Positions 35,905 through 46,110 of a stretch of 64,000 bases of DNA are shown here, piece by piece. The stretch comes from JACPDH01 sp041671505. Its GTDB lineage: Bacteria > Acidobacteriota > Thermoanaerobaculia > Gp7-AA8. Both the position numbers and the translations under genes were made by a program. The number at the start of each line of letters is the position of its first letter. Position 1 is the stretch's first letter. Under the pieces are notes generated by a model. It was not told the origin of the DNA. It worked only from the letters and a program-made list of their open reading frames with translations, and searched no databases. The stretch spans positions 62,001 through 126,000 of the forward strand of contig JBAZBK010000001.1 of assembly GCA_041671505.1 (NCBI GenBank), in the 5' to 3' direction.

Positions 35905-38714
35905 GCTACGCCATCGGCAGTCTCGTTAAAGCGCGTGGGCGCGAATGGGTCGTTCTTCCCGAGTCGAAGGATGATCTTCTTGTTCTCCGCCCCCTCGGTG
36001 GGACTGACGACGAAGTGACCGGCATCCTCACCCCGCTCGAGAAGGTCGAGCCAGCCACGTTCCAGCTTCCCGACCCCGCAAAGCTCGGCGATGCGCGGTC
36101 GTGCCGGCTTCTTCGCGATGCAGTACGCCTTGGTTTCCGTGCAAGCGCCGGCCCCTTCCGCTCCTTCGGGCGCATCGCTGTCGAGCCGCGGCCCTACCAG
36201 CTTGTGCCACTCCTCATGGCGCTAAAGCTCGACCCCGTTCGTATCCTGATCGCAGACGACGTCGGAATCGGCAAGACCGTCGAGGCCGCGCTCATCGCAC
36301 GCGAACTGCTCGATCGAGGAGAGTCCGATCGCCTCGCGGTGCTCTGTCCACCTCATCTCGCCGAGCAGTGGCAGACCGAGTTGCGGGAGAAGTTTCACAT
36401 CGATGCTGAGCTCGTACTGCCGAGCACCGTCACACGCCTTGAGCGCGGTTGCGGTCCCGGCGAGTCCCTCTTCGACCGTCACCCCTTCGTGATCGTCTCG
36501 CTCGACTTCATCAAAGCTGATCGCCGACGCGAGAGCTTCCTCCGCGCATGCCCCGATCTCGTGATCGTCGACGAGGCACACACCTGTGCCGCCGGGATCG
36601 AAAACCGCGGGAGTCGCCACCAGCGTCACCAGCTTATCCATGCGCTCGCCGAGAAGCCGGATCGGCATCTCATCCTGGTCACGGCGACGCCTCACAGCGG
36701 CAAGGACGATGCCTTTCAATCGCTTCTGGGATTCCTCGACAAGGATCTTCAGAAACTGCCGGACGAGCTCCGCGGCGAGGAGAGTGAACCGATTCTCCGC
36801 AAGGTTGCTGCGCACTTTGTCCAACGTCGCCGAGCGGACATCCGCCAGTACCTCGGGGCCGAAACCGACTTTCCCACGCGCGAGGAAACCGAGGTTACGT
36901 ATCAGCTCTCGAAGGATTACGCGAAGCTCTTCTATCGCGTCCTCGAGTACGCACGCGAGATCGTTAAGGATCCGACCGAACAAGATAAACGCCGCCAACG
37001 CATTCGGTGGTGGTCTGCGCTCGCGCTCCTTCGCGCCCTTGCGTCGAGCCCCGCGGCCGCTGCGGCAACTCTCCGCAATCGCGCAGCAAGCCTCGAGGCC
37101 GAGACCGCGGAGGACGCCGACGAGATCGGGCGACAGGCAGTCCTCGACCTCGCCGACGACGAAGCAACGGATGCGACCGATGTCTCGCCCGGGGCCGACT
37201 TCGATGAAACAACCGACTCGCAAGCGCGTCGGCGCCTCCAGGCAATGGCCCGCGAAGCCGACGCCCTCTGCGGGGCGAAGGACGAGAAGCTCCAGCGAGC
37301 CGTGAAGATGGTGAAGCAGCTCGTGGACGACGGCTTCAATCCGATCGTTTTCTGCCGCTTCATTCAGACTGCGGAGTACGTCGCTTCGGAATTGCGCGCC
37401 AAACTGCCGAAGAGCGTTGAAATCGCGGCGGTCACCGGCACGCTCCAACCCGACGAACGGGAAGCACGTGTTTCAGCGCTCGGCGAGTCCGACAAGCACG
37501 TGCTCGTCGCGACCGACTGTCTCAGCGAAGGTGTCAACCTACAGGACCACTTCGACGCGGTTGTGCACTACGACCTCTCGTGGAACCCAACTCGTCACGA
37601 GCAGCGCGAGGGGCGAATCGACCGCTACGGGCAGAAAGCTGAGAAGGTCCGGGTCGTCATGTATTACGGCACTGACAACCAGATCGACGGTGTCGTGCTC
37701 CGTGTCCTCCTCAAGAAGCACAAAGCGATTCGCAATACCCTCGGGATCTCCGTCCCCGTTCCCGTCGATACCGACCAGGTCGTGAAGGCGATCTTCGAGA
37801 GCATCCTCATCAAGCATGATGACGCTCCCCAGCAAATGCTCGCCGGCTTCGAGCAGCACTTCCGGGATGAAGAGAAAGCACTCTTCGACGAGTGGGAGCG
37901 CACGGCGGATCGCGAGAAGACCTCGCGTACCCGGTTTGCGCAGCGAACAATCAAGGTTGCCGAGGTCGCCGCGGAACTCGAAAGTTCGCGTCAGGCGATC
38001 GGCTCGAGCTTGGATCTCTCCCGCTTTGTCCGCGATGCCTTCTCAGCATCCGGCGCGATCGTCACGAGTAACGGGTCCGTACGCATCGACCTCCGAGAGG
38101 CACGTCGCCCGCTTCGCGATCTCATCGGTGACCAGCCGGAGATCCGCGCGCGCTTCGAGCTTCCGATCGGAGCGAAGGAAACTCACCTGACCCGCACGCA
38201 CCCAGTCGTCGAGGGGTTGGCATCATGGGTCGTCGATTCCGCGCTCGACGGCATCGACGACGAGGCGATCGCAAAGCGTTGCGGAGTCGTCGTAACGAGC
38301 AAAGTCCAGCGCCGCACGACAGTGCTGCTGCTTCGCTATCGCTTCCACGTCATCACGCGCCGTGCAGGTATTGACCAGCAGATGTTTGCCGAGGAGTCGG
38401 GCTTCCTCGGATTCGCAGGAGCTCCACAGACGGCGGAGTGGCTCCCGCCCGAAACCGGTGAACAGCTCCTCGATCTCCCCCCTGAAGGAAATCTTGCTGC
38501 CGACCGTGCGCGCGACTTCGTCCAGAAGGTGGTTGAAGGCTACGACGCGTTACTGCCGCACATCCATAAGGCAGCGAAGGAGCGCGCCGCGACCGTTCTG
38601 GACGCTCATACACGCGTGCGGAAGGCGGCTCAGACGCGCGGCCTGAGCCATCGCGTCGAGCCGCAACTCCCCGTCGATCTTCTCGGCGTTTACGTCTACC
38701 TCCCGAAGAACTGA
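35901..38714 (+). CDS. SNF2/HepA-like helicase
   Basis: The 937-residue protein has an N-terminal small beta domain (YAIGSLVKARGREWVVLPES), then an SF2 core: Walker A DDVGIGKTVEA (about 116-126), VDEAH (about 222), TATPHSG, a C-terminal lobe ending in EQREGRIDRYGQ (about 567-578), and a long helical tail. It resembles the SNF2-type helicase DrmD of DISARM and RapA/HepA remodelers. ATGA overlap with the gene before it and 8 bp to the methyltransferase gene after it show one operon. It probably translocates on double-stranded DNA as part of a modification-dependent complex. Confidence 0.85.
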   Translation: MSYAIGSLVKARGREWVVLPESKDDLLVLRPLGGTDDEVTGILTPLEKVEPATFQLPDPAKLGDARSCRLLRDAVRLGFRASAGPFRSFGRIAVEPRPYQLVPLLMALKLDPVRILIADDVGIGKTVEAALIARELLDRGESDRLAVLCPPHLAEQWQTELREKFHIDAELVLPSTVTRLERGCGPGESLFDRHPFVIVSLDFIKADRRRESFLRACPDLVIVDEAHTCAAGIENRGSRHQRHQLIHALAEKPDRHLILVTATPHSGKDDAFQSLLGFLDKDLQKLPDELRGEESEPILRKVAAHFVQRRRADIRQYLGAETDFPTREETEVTYQLSKDYAKLFYRVLEYAREIVKDPTEQDKRRQRIRWWSALALLRALASSPAAAAATLRNRAASLEAETAEDADEIGRQAVLDLADDEATDATDVSPGADFDETTDSQARRRLQAMAREADALCGAKDEKLQRAVKMVKQLVDDGFNPIVFCRFIQTAEYVASELRAKLPKSVEIAAVTGTLQPDEREARVSALGESDKHVLVATDCLSEGVNLQDHFDAVVHYDLSWNPTRHEQREGRIDRYGQKAEKVRVVMYYGTDNQIDGVVLRVLLKKHKAIRNTLGISVPVPVDTDQVVKAIFESILIKHDDAPQQMLAGFEQHFRDEEKALFDEWERTADREKTSRTRFAQRTIKVAEVAAELESSRQAIGSSLDLSRFVRDAFSASGAIVTSNGSVRIDLREARRPLRDLIGDQPEIRARFELPIGAKETHLTRTHPVVEGLASWVVDSALDGIDDEAIAKRCGVVVTSKVQRRTTVLLLRYRFHVITRRAGIDQQMFAEESGFLGFAGAPQTAEWLPPETGEQLLDLPPEGNLAADRARDFVQKVVEGYDALLPHIHKAAKERAATVLDAHTRVRKAAQTRGLSHRVEPQLPVDLLGVYVYLPKN

Positions 38715-38722
38715 GCCTTCCG

Positions 38723-41700
38723 ATGCGCACGCGATCGACCAGCACATTCACGAGCATCATGACGGAGGGAGCGCTCCTCCCGGCTGATCTCCTGCGCCGC
38801 ATCTCGGACGGCGACCGGACGATCGAGGGACTCAGCGAGGCGAGCTACCACGTCGCAGAAGGCGAGAAGCTCGGCGAGGCCATCTCCCGCTCGTGGACCC
38901 GTCTGACGGGCGCGTGGGTCGCGCTCCGCGGGGCCCGCGAGAAGCTGCCGGAGTCCGACCTCGGCACGACGCTCACGCGCGACCGCTGGCTCCTCCCGCT
39001 CTTCCAGGAGCTCGGCTACGGCCGGATCGGTGTCGCGCGTGGACTGGGAATCGACGGCACGGCCTTCCCGATCTCACACCTCTGGCAGTCGGTGCCGATC
39101 CATCTCGTCAGCTTCCGCACCGATCTCGATACCCGCACGAGTGGCGTCGCTGGCGCAGCGAAGCGCAGCCCGCACAGCCTCGTTCAGGAGTTCCTCAACA
39201 AGTCGGACCACCATCTCTGGGGATTCGTCTCGAATGGACGGACACTCCGGATCCTCCGCGATAATGCGAGTCTTACACGGCAGGCATACGTCGAGTTCGA
39301 TCTGCAGGCGATGTTTGACGGCGAGATCTATGCCGACTTCACCGTGCTCTGGTTGCTCGCACACCAATCGCGGGTCGAGGCCGAGAAGCCCTCCGAGTTT
39401 CAGCTTGAGTCGTGGTCGAAGCTCGCGCGCGAGCAGGGTGTCCGAGCGCTCGATCAACTCCGTGGCGGCGTCGAGAAAGCGATTCAGGCGTTAGGCTCAG
39501 GCTTCCTCGCGCACCCGGCGAACATCGCGCTTAAGGAGAGGCTCCGCTCCGGCGCGCTCGACAAGCAGGATTACTACCGCCAGCTCCTCCGCCTTGTCTA
39601 CCGGCTCCTCTTCCTCTTCGTCGCCGAGGATCGGGATGTGCTCCAGATGCCTGACGCGAGCCCGGAGACGAAAAGTCGATATCGCAACTACTACTCCACC
39701 TCCCGGCTGCGCCAGCTCGCCGCGAGGCGGCGCGGCACCCGGCACGCCGACCTCTGGGAAGGGCTTCGGCTCGTCATGGGCTTCCTCGGCCGAGACGAGG
39801 GATGTCCCTCTCTCGGCCTCCCGGCGCTCGGAAGCTTCCTCTTTTCGGCGAGCGCCATCGCTGACCTCGAGCGGTGCGCACTCGCGAACCGCGACCTCCT
39901 CGCGGCCCTCCGCGAGTTGTCGGTCACCGAAGAGAATCACATTCGTCGCCAGGTCGACTTCAAAAACCTGCGATCCGAAGAACTGGGGAGTATTTACGAA
40001 GCCCTCCTCGAGCTTCACCCGGAGATCCACGCGGAGAGCGCGACCTTCGAGCTGCGTACGGCCGCGGGACACGAACGGAAGACGACCGGGAGCTACTACA
40101 CGCCTGACAGCCTCGTGCAGTGTCTGCTCGATTCGGCGCTCGAGCCGGTCGTCGCCGAGGCGATGAAGAAGCCCGATCCTGAGCGTGCAATCCTCGACCT
40201 CAAGGTCTGCGATCCCGCGTGTGGAAGCGGGCACTTCCTCGTGGCTGCAGCTCACCGCATCGCGAAGCGACTCGCGGGCGTACGAACGGGCGACGACGAA
40301 CCGTCGCCAGAGGCAACACGCCACGCTCTTCGCGATGTGATCGGCCGCTGCATCTACGGTGTTGACCTCAACCCGATGGCGGTGGAGCTCTGCAAGGTCG
40401 CGCTCTGGATGGAGGCCATCGAACCGGGGCGGCCACTCTCCTTCCTCGATCACCACGTCCAGTGTGGAAACAGTCTCATCGGTGCAACGCCATCGCTGCT
40501 CGCGAAAGGAATACCGGACGAGGCCTTCGAAGCGCTTTCGGACGACGACAAGAAATTCTGTACCGCACTCCGAAAGCGCAATCGGCAGGAACGCGATGGG
40601 CAGATGTCGCTTCCCATGATCGCTGAGCCTCGTGTGGCGTACCTCTCGGTCCGGTCTCGGCTCGAGGCGATCGGAGTGCTCGACGACAGTACGATCGAGG
40701 GGGTGCGCGCGAAGGAGGAACGCTGGCGAGAGGTGGCGAACTCGCCCGACTACCGCAAAGCGAAGCTACTGGCGGACGCGTGGTGCGCCGCGTTCTTCGT
40801 CTCGAAGCGCCCGGAGTCGCCGACGGCGATCACGCAGGAACCGTTCGACCTCGCGCGATCCGCACCTGACAAACTCTCCGCGCAGACCCTTCAGGACATC
40901 GTTCGCCTCGCGGACGAGTTCCAGTTCTTCCATTGGCACATCGCCTTCCCGGAGGTATTCCAGGCACCGGACGGAACCGACATCGCATTGACGAGCGCGC
41001 CCGGATGGCGCGGCGGTTTTAACCTCGTGCTCGGAAATCCTCCCTGGGACACGCTCAGCCCCGACGTGAAGGAGTTCTTCTCGGTGTTCGACGTGCGCGT
41101 TCGGAATGCGGATGCAGCGACGCAGAAGGAGATCGTCGAGCGACTCCTCGAGAACCCAACCATTCGCGTGGCGTGGGAGGACGACTGCAACAGGCTGTAC
41201 CGGTCCGTCCACTTTTATCGGAACAGCGGTGTCTACCGGCTATTCGCGCCAGGCAACCTCGGCAAGGGAGACTTCAATATCTACCGCATGTTCGCTGAGT
41301 GCGCCCTCACGATCGTTCGTCCCCGCGGGTACGCCTCACAGATCGTTCCCGAGAACTTCTACAACGGCGCCAACGCGATGGCGATCCGCAAGGAGCTATT
41401 CGAGCGATTCGAGCTGAAGGCAATCTACGGCTTCGAAAACACGCGCGAAGTCTGGTTCGTGGGGATTGATTCTCGCTCCAAGTTCTGCATCTACGCCGCC
41501 AGGCAAGGAGGCGAGACTTCTTCCTTCGCGGCAGCGTTTAGCCTGCGGACTCCGGCCGCGCTGCACGAAGCCACCGCGGGCGGCGCGCTCCAGATTCCCG
41601 TCGCGCTCGTTTCGGAGTTCTCCCCCGACGCGATCGCCCTCATGGAGTTCCGGAGTCAGCTCGAGATCGACATCGCGAGGAAGATGTACGCGCGATGGCC

Positions 41701-42571
41701 GAAGTTCGGCGAAGAGATCGAGGGACTACCGCGACGCGAGTACATGCGCGAAGTTGATATGGGAAACGATCGCGACCTCTTCACCGAGGACCCGAGCGGC
41801 GTGCCGGTGTACGAGGGGCGGATGGTCTGGCAATTCGACCACCGAGCGAAGGCGTACAAGTCCGGGCGCGGCCGATCGGCCGAGTGGACCGACCTCGACT
41901 GGGGCTCGACCGCGAAGGCGATCGTCCCGCAGTGGTACATCCCCCGAGACCGGCTGCCTGACAAGACGCTCGACCGCGTCGCGAGCTATCGGATCGGGTT
42001 CTGCGACGTGGCGAGCCCGACGAACGAGAGGTCGCTCGTCGCCGCGATCCTTCCGCCAAACACGATCGCGGGGCACTCGGTTCCGACCCTCATCCTCGAC
42101 CCCCATGAACCTTGGCGCCTTGTTCTGTGGGTGGCCGTCGCAAACTCGTTCGTCGTCGACTTCCTCACGAGATTCAAGGTCAGTCTCCATATGTCGTTCA
42201 CGATCCTGGATAGCTTGCCGCTGCCGCGGACACCGGATCGTACGAGCGCCATCGAACGAATCGTTCGCCTCAGTAGTCAGCTCACGTGCGCCGGGCCCGA
42301 AATGTCGGACTTCTGGAATCAACTCTGCTCCACTGGATGGCTGGATGGGGAGAATCCGAGCGCACCGCGTGGTCTGCTTGGTTCGGGCGAGCGCTTGGAG
42401 GCGAGGGCAGAACTCGACGCCCTTGTCGCTCGGGAGTTGTACGGGATCACCAAAGAGGAGATGGAGTTCATCCTCGACACGTTCCCGACCGCGAAGAAGT
42501 ATGAGGAACAGGCGTTCGGAGAGTTCAGAACGAAGCGGATGATCCTCGAAAACTTCGGATCACCGTCGTAA
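38723..42571 (+). CDS. Large N6-adenine DNA methyltransferase (Eco57I/DrmMI-like)
   Basis: This 1,282-residue protein has a helical N-terminal 450 residues, then GSYYTP, motif I DPACGSGHFL (about 496-505), YGVDLNPMAVELCK and motif IV NPPW (about 773-776), the signature of gamma-type adenine-N6 enzymes. The long C-terminal part should include target recognition. The start at 38723 lacks a clear ribosome binding site; the ATG at 38759 (MTEGALLPADLL) is an alternative close to what looks conserved. It closes the four-gene helicase operon and would mark self DNA. No separate restriction endonuclease gene is present; cutting may come from the nuclease-like domain of the first gene. Confidence 0.87.
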   Translation: MRTRSTSTFTSIMTEGALLPADLLRRISDGDRTIEGLSEASYHVAEGEKLGEAISRSWTRLTGAWVALRGAREKLPESDLGTTLTRDRWLLPLFQELGYGRIGVARGLGIDGTAFPISHLWQSVPIHLVSFRTDLDTRTSGVAGAAKRSPHSLVQEFLNKSDHHLWGFVSNGRTLRILRDNASLTRQAYVEFDLQAMFDGEIYADFTVLWLLAHQSRVEAEKPSEFQLESWSKLAREQGVRALDQLRGGVEKAIQALGSGFLAHPANIALKERLRSGALDKQDYYRQLLRLVYRLLFLFVAEDRDVLQMPDASPETKSRYRNYYSTSRLRQLAARRRGTRHADLWEGLRLVMGFLGRDEGCPSLGLPALGSFLFSASAIADLERCALANRDLLAALRELSVTEENHIRRQVDFKNLRSEELGSIYEALLELHPEIHAESATFELRTAAGHERKTTGSYYTPDSLVQCLLDSALEPVVAEAMKKPDPERAILDLKVCDPACGSGHFLVAAAHRIAKRLAGVRTGDDEPSPEATRHALRDVIGRCIYGVDLNPMAVELCKVALWMEAIEPGRPLSFLDHHVQCGNSLIGATPSLLAKGIPDEAFEALSDDDKKFCTALRKRNRQERDGQMSLPMIAEPRVAYLSVRSRLEAIGVLDDSTIEGVRAKEERWREVANSPDYRKAKLLADAWCAAFFVSKRPESPTAITQEPFDLARSAPDKLSAQTLQDIVRLADEFQFFHWHIAFPEVFQAPDGTDIALTSAPGWRGGFNLVLGNPPWDTLSPDVKEFFSVFDVRVRNADAATQKEIVERLLENPTIRVAWEDDCNRLYRSVHFYRNSGVYRLFAPGNLGKGDFNIYRMFAECALTIVRPRGYASQIVPENFYNGANAMAIRKELFERFELKAIYGFENTREVWFVGIDSRSKFCIYAARQGGETSSFAAAFSLRTPAALHEATAGGALQIPVALVSEFSPDAIALMEFRSQLEIDIARKMYARWPKFGEEIEGLPRREYMREVDMGNDRDLFTEDPSGVPVYEGRMVWQFDHRAKAYKSGRGRSAEWTDLDWGSTAKAIVPQWYIPRDRLPDKTLDRVASYRIGFCDVASPTNERSLVAAILPPNTIAGHSVPTLILDPHEPWRLVLWVAVANSFVVDFLTRFKVSLHMSFTILDSLPLPRTPDRTSAIERIVRLSSQLTCAGPEMSDFWNQLCSTGWLDGENPSAPRGLLGSGERLEARAELDALVARELYGITKEEMEFILDTFPTAKKYEEQAFGEFRTKRMILENFGSPS

Positions 42572-42675
42572 CCCAAGTGTCACGGGCGGAACTCCCACCT
42601 GTCTCCCCCGAATTCTATCGGTCTCGATTCCGACGATTCAGACGCACCGCGTCCGTCGTTGCCATTATTCGCATC

Positions 42676-42756
42676 GGACTAGTTTCGATAACGACTTGCT
42701 TTCTAGTCCACATGACCATAGACTGCGCCTAGAATAAGGTTAATCATGGTGGACTA
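42676..42756. promoter_or_regulatory. Operator-like cluster of GGACTA/TAGTCC half-sites
   Basis: GGACTAG (42676-42682) pairs with CTAGTCC (42703-42709). A second inverted pair, TAGTCCACATGA (42704-42715) and TCATGGTGGACTA (42744-42756), ends one base before the ATPase start. The region is AT-richer than its surroundings, as promoters are. Three half-sites in alternating orientation suggest binding of a dimeric repressor, possibly the ATPase itself through its C-terminal HTH. Confidence 0.55.
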
Positions 42757-42757
42757 A

Positions 42758-43864
42758 ATGACAGATCTCGCCAAAGAGTACGTCACGCTTGTCCGACTCG
42801 CACTTGGCGGGTCGAAGGCCGATGTTGCCGCATCAGCGCGTCGCGGACTTCACCAAGTGCTTCGGGAACGCCCGGACCTCTCTTCGATCGTCCGGGAGAT
42901 GATTGGCAAGATGGAGGCTTCTCCCCTGCGTGGCGCGACGGTCACCAGCCCCGTCCCCATCGACTCGGAGAGCAAGCTCGAGCTTCTTCGGACGGAGTAC
43001 GTCGAACCATTCGAACCAGAGCCGTCGTGGACGGCCGACGTCGCACATGAACTCGAGGTTGTCGTTGCCGAGCGACGTCGCGAAAACGAACTGATCGAAC
43101 GAGGGATAAATCCAACACGAAGCCTACTGTTCGTGGGACCACCGGGTGTTGGGAAAACTCTCGCGGCGAAATGGCTTGCCCGGCAGCTCGATCGACGGCT
43201 TCTCACGCTTGATCTCGCGGCCGTCATGAGCAGCTATCTTGGTCGCACGGGGAACAACATTCGAGCTGTCCTCGAGTACGCTCGGAACACGCCGTCGGTC
43301 TTACTGCTCGATGAGTTTGATGCGATCGCAAAGCGTCGGGACGATAGCGCCGACGTCGGTGAGCTGAAGCGACTGGTAAATGTGCTTCTGCAGGCGGTGG
43401 ATGAGTGGCCCGCGACAGGCCTTCTCCTCGCAGCCACCAATCATCCGGAACTTCTCGACCCGGCGGTTTGGCGGAGGTTCGATCGCGTGGTCAATTTCCC
43501 ATTTCCGTCGAAGGACGGTATCGCAGCTCTTCTTTCTCGCCTCGGTGCGAATTCCGCGGTGGACGAACATCATCTGCTCGATGTCGTTGCCTCTGCTCTC
43601 GAAGGGGTGTCGTACGCGGACGTGGTGCGACTTGTCCACACTGCGAGAAGAAACGCCTTCGTTCACGGGACGGGCGATGAATCCGCCCTGCTCGACTCAC
43701 TTCGGCTACGCCTCCGTGAGCTAAGCACCAAGCGTCGCATCGAGCTGGCACTTCGGTTGTCCAAGGCAGGGCATTCTCAGCGACGCATCGCGGAGCTTAC
43801 CGGGGTGTCACGCGATACCTTGCGAAAGCATGAACAGGCCAAGCCTCAACCCAGGAGACGCTAA
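42758..43864 (+). CDS. AAA+ ATPase (IetA-like) with C-terminal HTH
   Basis: The 368-residue ATPase has Walker A GPPGVGKT (about 127-134), Walker B LLLDEFDA (about 183-190), sensor 1 ATNHPE and an RRFD arginine-finger-like box. The last 40 residues form an HTH (LSKAGHSQRRIAELTGVSRD). Its TAA overlaps the ATG of the subtilase gene (TAATG). Pairing of an AAA ATPase with an S8 peptidase matches the anti-phage IetAS arrangement; that match is from memory of the family. The ATPase probably senses infection or remodels substrate for the protease. Confidence 0.8.
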   Translation: MTDLAKEYVTLVRLALGGSKADVAASARRGLHQVLRERPDLSSIVREMIGKMEASPLRGATVTSPVPIDSESKLELLRTEYVEPFEPEPSWTADVAHELEVVVAERRRENELIERGINPTRSLLFVGPPGVGKTLAAKWLARQLDRRLLTLDLAAVMSSYLGRTGNNIRAVLEYARNTPSVLLLDEFDAIAKRRDDSADVGELKRLVNVLLQAVDEWPATGLLLAATNHPELLDPAVWRRFDRVVNFPFPSKDGIAALLSRLGANSAVDEHHLLDVVASALEGVSYADVVRLVHTARRNAFVHGTGDESALLDSLRLRLRELSTKRRIELALRLSKAGHSQRRIAELTGVSRDTLRKHEQAKPQPRRR

Positions 43865-46089
43865 TGCCGCGCCAAAACAACTTCCTTCTCGGCAACGGCG
43901 AACGCCTGACACATGCAGTCACGGTCCCGTCGGGCGGTGGAGATAAGAATCCTCCATACGATTTCCCTCGCGCGAAGAAGCGAGTAGGAGAGCGCCTTCG
44001 GGCCGCCCGAACGGTCCTGGATGCGCTTCCGGTCGATGCCTGCCCGGGCGGCGAGGTTGTTGCCGTGCTGACGATGCACCCTCGCTACATCTCAAAGAGT
44101 GACTTCCCGGATCAGCTCTTGCGCTCCGTCGGAATGCGCGCCGTTGGAAGCCGCTCGTCGACCGTCGTGCCGGAGGAATGGGGCGTGAAGAAGCACAAGG
44201 ATTCTGCGGTCACTCAGCAGATCTTCGTCGCTGGGCAGCGTACCGCGTTCGATAGCTGGGCGGACAAAGTGAGTACCTGGTCCGAACAGCACGACGGCGC
44301 ATCGGAGCTGAGTCACATCGAGGACATCACTGCGCTCACTCCGGAGGAAAAACTCCGGAACATTCCAGATGGCCGACCAGAGGTCATGCTTGAAGTCGTT
44401 CTTCACAACGATGCGCCGACCGATGTCCTCCGCTCCTTCGCCGCCTTCGCTACGAAGCGCGGTGCTCTTCCTCTTGTCGACCGAGCACGGACGGTACAAG
44501 GCCTTACGTTTGTTCCCGTGCGGTCAACACCCGACCGAGTCCGCGAAGTCGCCGAGTTCTCCTTTTTGCGCGTGGCTAGAGGAATGCCGACGCTGCGTCC
44601 GCTCGCGCCCACGCTCTTTCGAAGTGTCGCAGCTCGCAAGGTAGTCCTCCCGACCGGCGCCCCGATCGGTACAGCTAAGGCCGTCATTTTCGACGGCGGG
44701 TTACCTGCGAACCACGGGCTCGACCGCTGGGTAACACTCGTCGAACCTTCCGGCATCGGACCGGCGGTTCCAGATGGGCAACATCATGGTTTCGCGGTCA
44801 CGAGCGCCGCCCTTTTCGGGCATCTCAAAGGAGAAGCTGAATCGCCGACGTGCTTCATCGACCACGTTCGCGTTTGTGACAACCAAACCGGTTCTGATCT
44901 CGAGCTCTTCGATGTGATCGATCGCATCACGGCCCACCTCAATGCTCACTCCCAGGATTATCGCTACCTTAATCTCAGTCTTGGGCCGAGGCTCGCTATC
45001 GATGACCATGAGGTCACGGTGTTCACGGCCTCGCTCGATGATCTCCTCGCGAGGCTGAATATGGTCGCAGTCGTTGCCGTCGGAAACGATGGGGAGCTTG
45101 ATCCCTCGAGTGGGCTCAACAGGCTTCAGCCGCCTTCGGATGGGGTGAACGTGCTTGCAGTGGGCGCCTGCGACACCGAGGCTGAGAGCTGGGCGCGCGC
45201 TACGTATAGCTGCGTGGGTCCGGGTCGAAGCCCCGGATACGTTAAGCCGGATGGCATGGGGTTTGGCGGGTCTCCATCAGATCCCTTTTGCGTGCTGTCT
45301 CCGTTCGCACCCGGCGAAGTCGTGGGAATCCAAGGGACGAGTTTTGCGGCTCCGTACGTGCTTCGAACCATTGCGCTCGCCGATGCCGCGCTCAGCCAAT
45401 CGCTCGAGCCCCTCACGCTTCGAGCACTCGCGATCCATCGTGCAGATCGAAACGGTCACGATCAGAAAGACGTTGGTTGGGGACGCTTCGAATCTGACCT
45501 CGGCGACCTGCTTACTTGCGAGGATCAGGAATCGATCATAGTTTTCCAAGGGTTCCTTCCAGTCGGCGAGCACCTCCGTGCGCCGCTCCCGCTCCCCAAG
45601 GGACCACTGGCTGGGAAGATCCAGCTCTCCGCCACGCTATTGATTTCGCCGGAAGTGGACCCGGAGCACGCGACGGCCTACACCCGAAGCGGCCTAGAGG
45701 TCTTTTTCCGTCCGGACTCCCGTAACTTTAAGACCTACATCAGCGGGAAACAGAGCGCTCATCCAAAGACCAAGGCGTTCTTCTCGAAGAAGAACACCTA
45801 CGGAGCTTCGGAGGCTGATCTCAGAGATGACGGACTCAAATGGGAACCGTGTCGAAAGCAGACGCGTGTGATGCGCGCGGCCTCACTGTTCGACCCGTGC
45901 TTCGATATCTACTATCACCACCGCGAGGGAACGACCGCGGCAAGCAATCCACAACCGATTCCATACGCACTTGTCGTCGGCCTAACAGCCCCGAAGATGA
46001 AGGACTTCTACGCACGGGTAGCACGAACCTATGCCAATATCCTGATCCCACTCCGACCTAAGATCCAAATTCAGGTTCGAGCTTCTTAG
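43864..46089 (+). CDS. S8 family (subtilisin-like) serine peptidase, IetS-like
   Basis: The 741-residue cytoplasmic protein (no signal peptide) has the S8 triad: Asp in VIFDGG (about 280), His in GQHHGFAV (about 308) and Ser in GTSFAAP (about 493-499). VVAVGNDG supplies the oxyanion-hole Asn region. About 270 residues precede the catalytic domain and 230 follow it, longer than secreted subtilases and in line with regulatory proteases in defence systems. The start codon overlaps the ATPase stop. It would cleave a host or phage protein on activation by the ATPase. Confidence 0.88.
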   Translation: MPRQNNFLLGNGERLTHAVTVPSGGGDKNPPYDFPRAKKRVGERLRAARTVLDALPVDACPGGEVVAVLTMHPRYISKSDFPDQLLRSVGMRAVGSRSSTVVPEEWGVKKHKDSAVTQQIFVAGQRTAFDSWADKVSTWSEQHDGASELSHIEDITALTPEEKLRNIPDGRPEVMLEVVLHNDAPTDVLRSFAAFATKRGALPLVDRARTVQGLTFVPVRSTPDRVREVAEFSFLRVARGMPTLRPLAPTLFRSVAARKVVLPTGAPIGTAKAVIFDGGLPANHGLDRWVTLVEPSGIGPAVPDGQHHGFAVTSAALFGHLKGEAESPTCFIDHVRVCDNQTGSDLELFDVIDRITAHLNAHSQDYRYLNLSLGPRLAIDDHEVTVFTASLDDLLARLNMVAVVAVGNDGELDPSSGLNRLQPPSDGVNVLAVGACDTEAESWARATYSCVGPGRSPGYVKPDGMGFGGSPSDPFCVLSPFAPGEVVGIQGTSFAAPYVLRTIALADAALSQSLEPLTLRALAIHRADRNGHDQKDVGWGRFESDLGDLLTCEDQESIIVFQGFLPVGEHLRAPLPLPKGPLAGKIQLSATLLISPEVDPEHATAYTRSGLEVFFRPDSRNFKTYISGKQSAHPKTKAFFSKKNTYGASEADLRDDGLKWEPCRKQTRVMRAASLFDPCFDIYYHHREGTTAASNPQPIPYALVVGLTAPKMKDFYARVARTYANILIPLRPKIQIQVRAS

Positions 46090-46110
46090 GATTCGGAGCA
46101 CCTTTGCCTC

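Noticed and set aside
28346..42571. Standard DISARM or BREX locus
   Set aside because: DrmC (PLD), PglZ, BrxC and BrxL-like genes are absent, so only a related architecture can be claimed.
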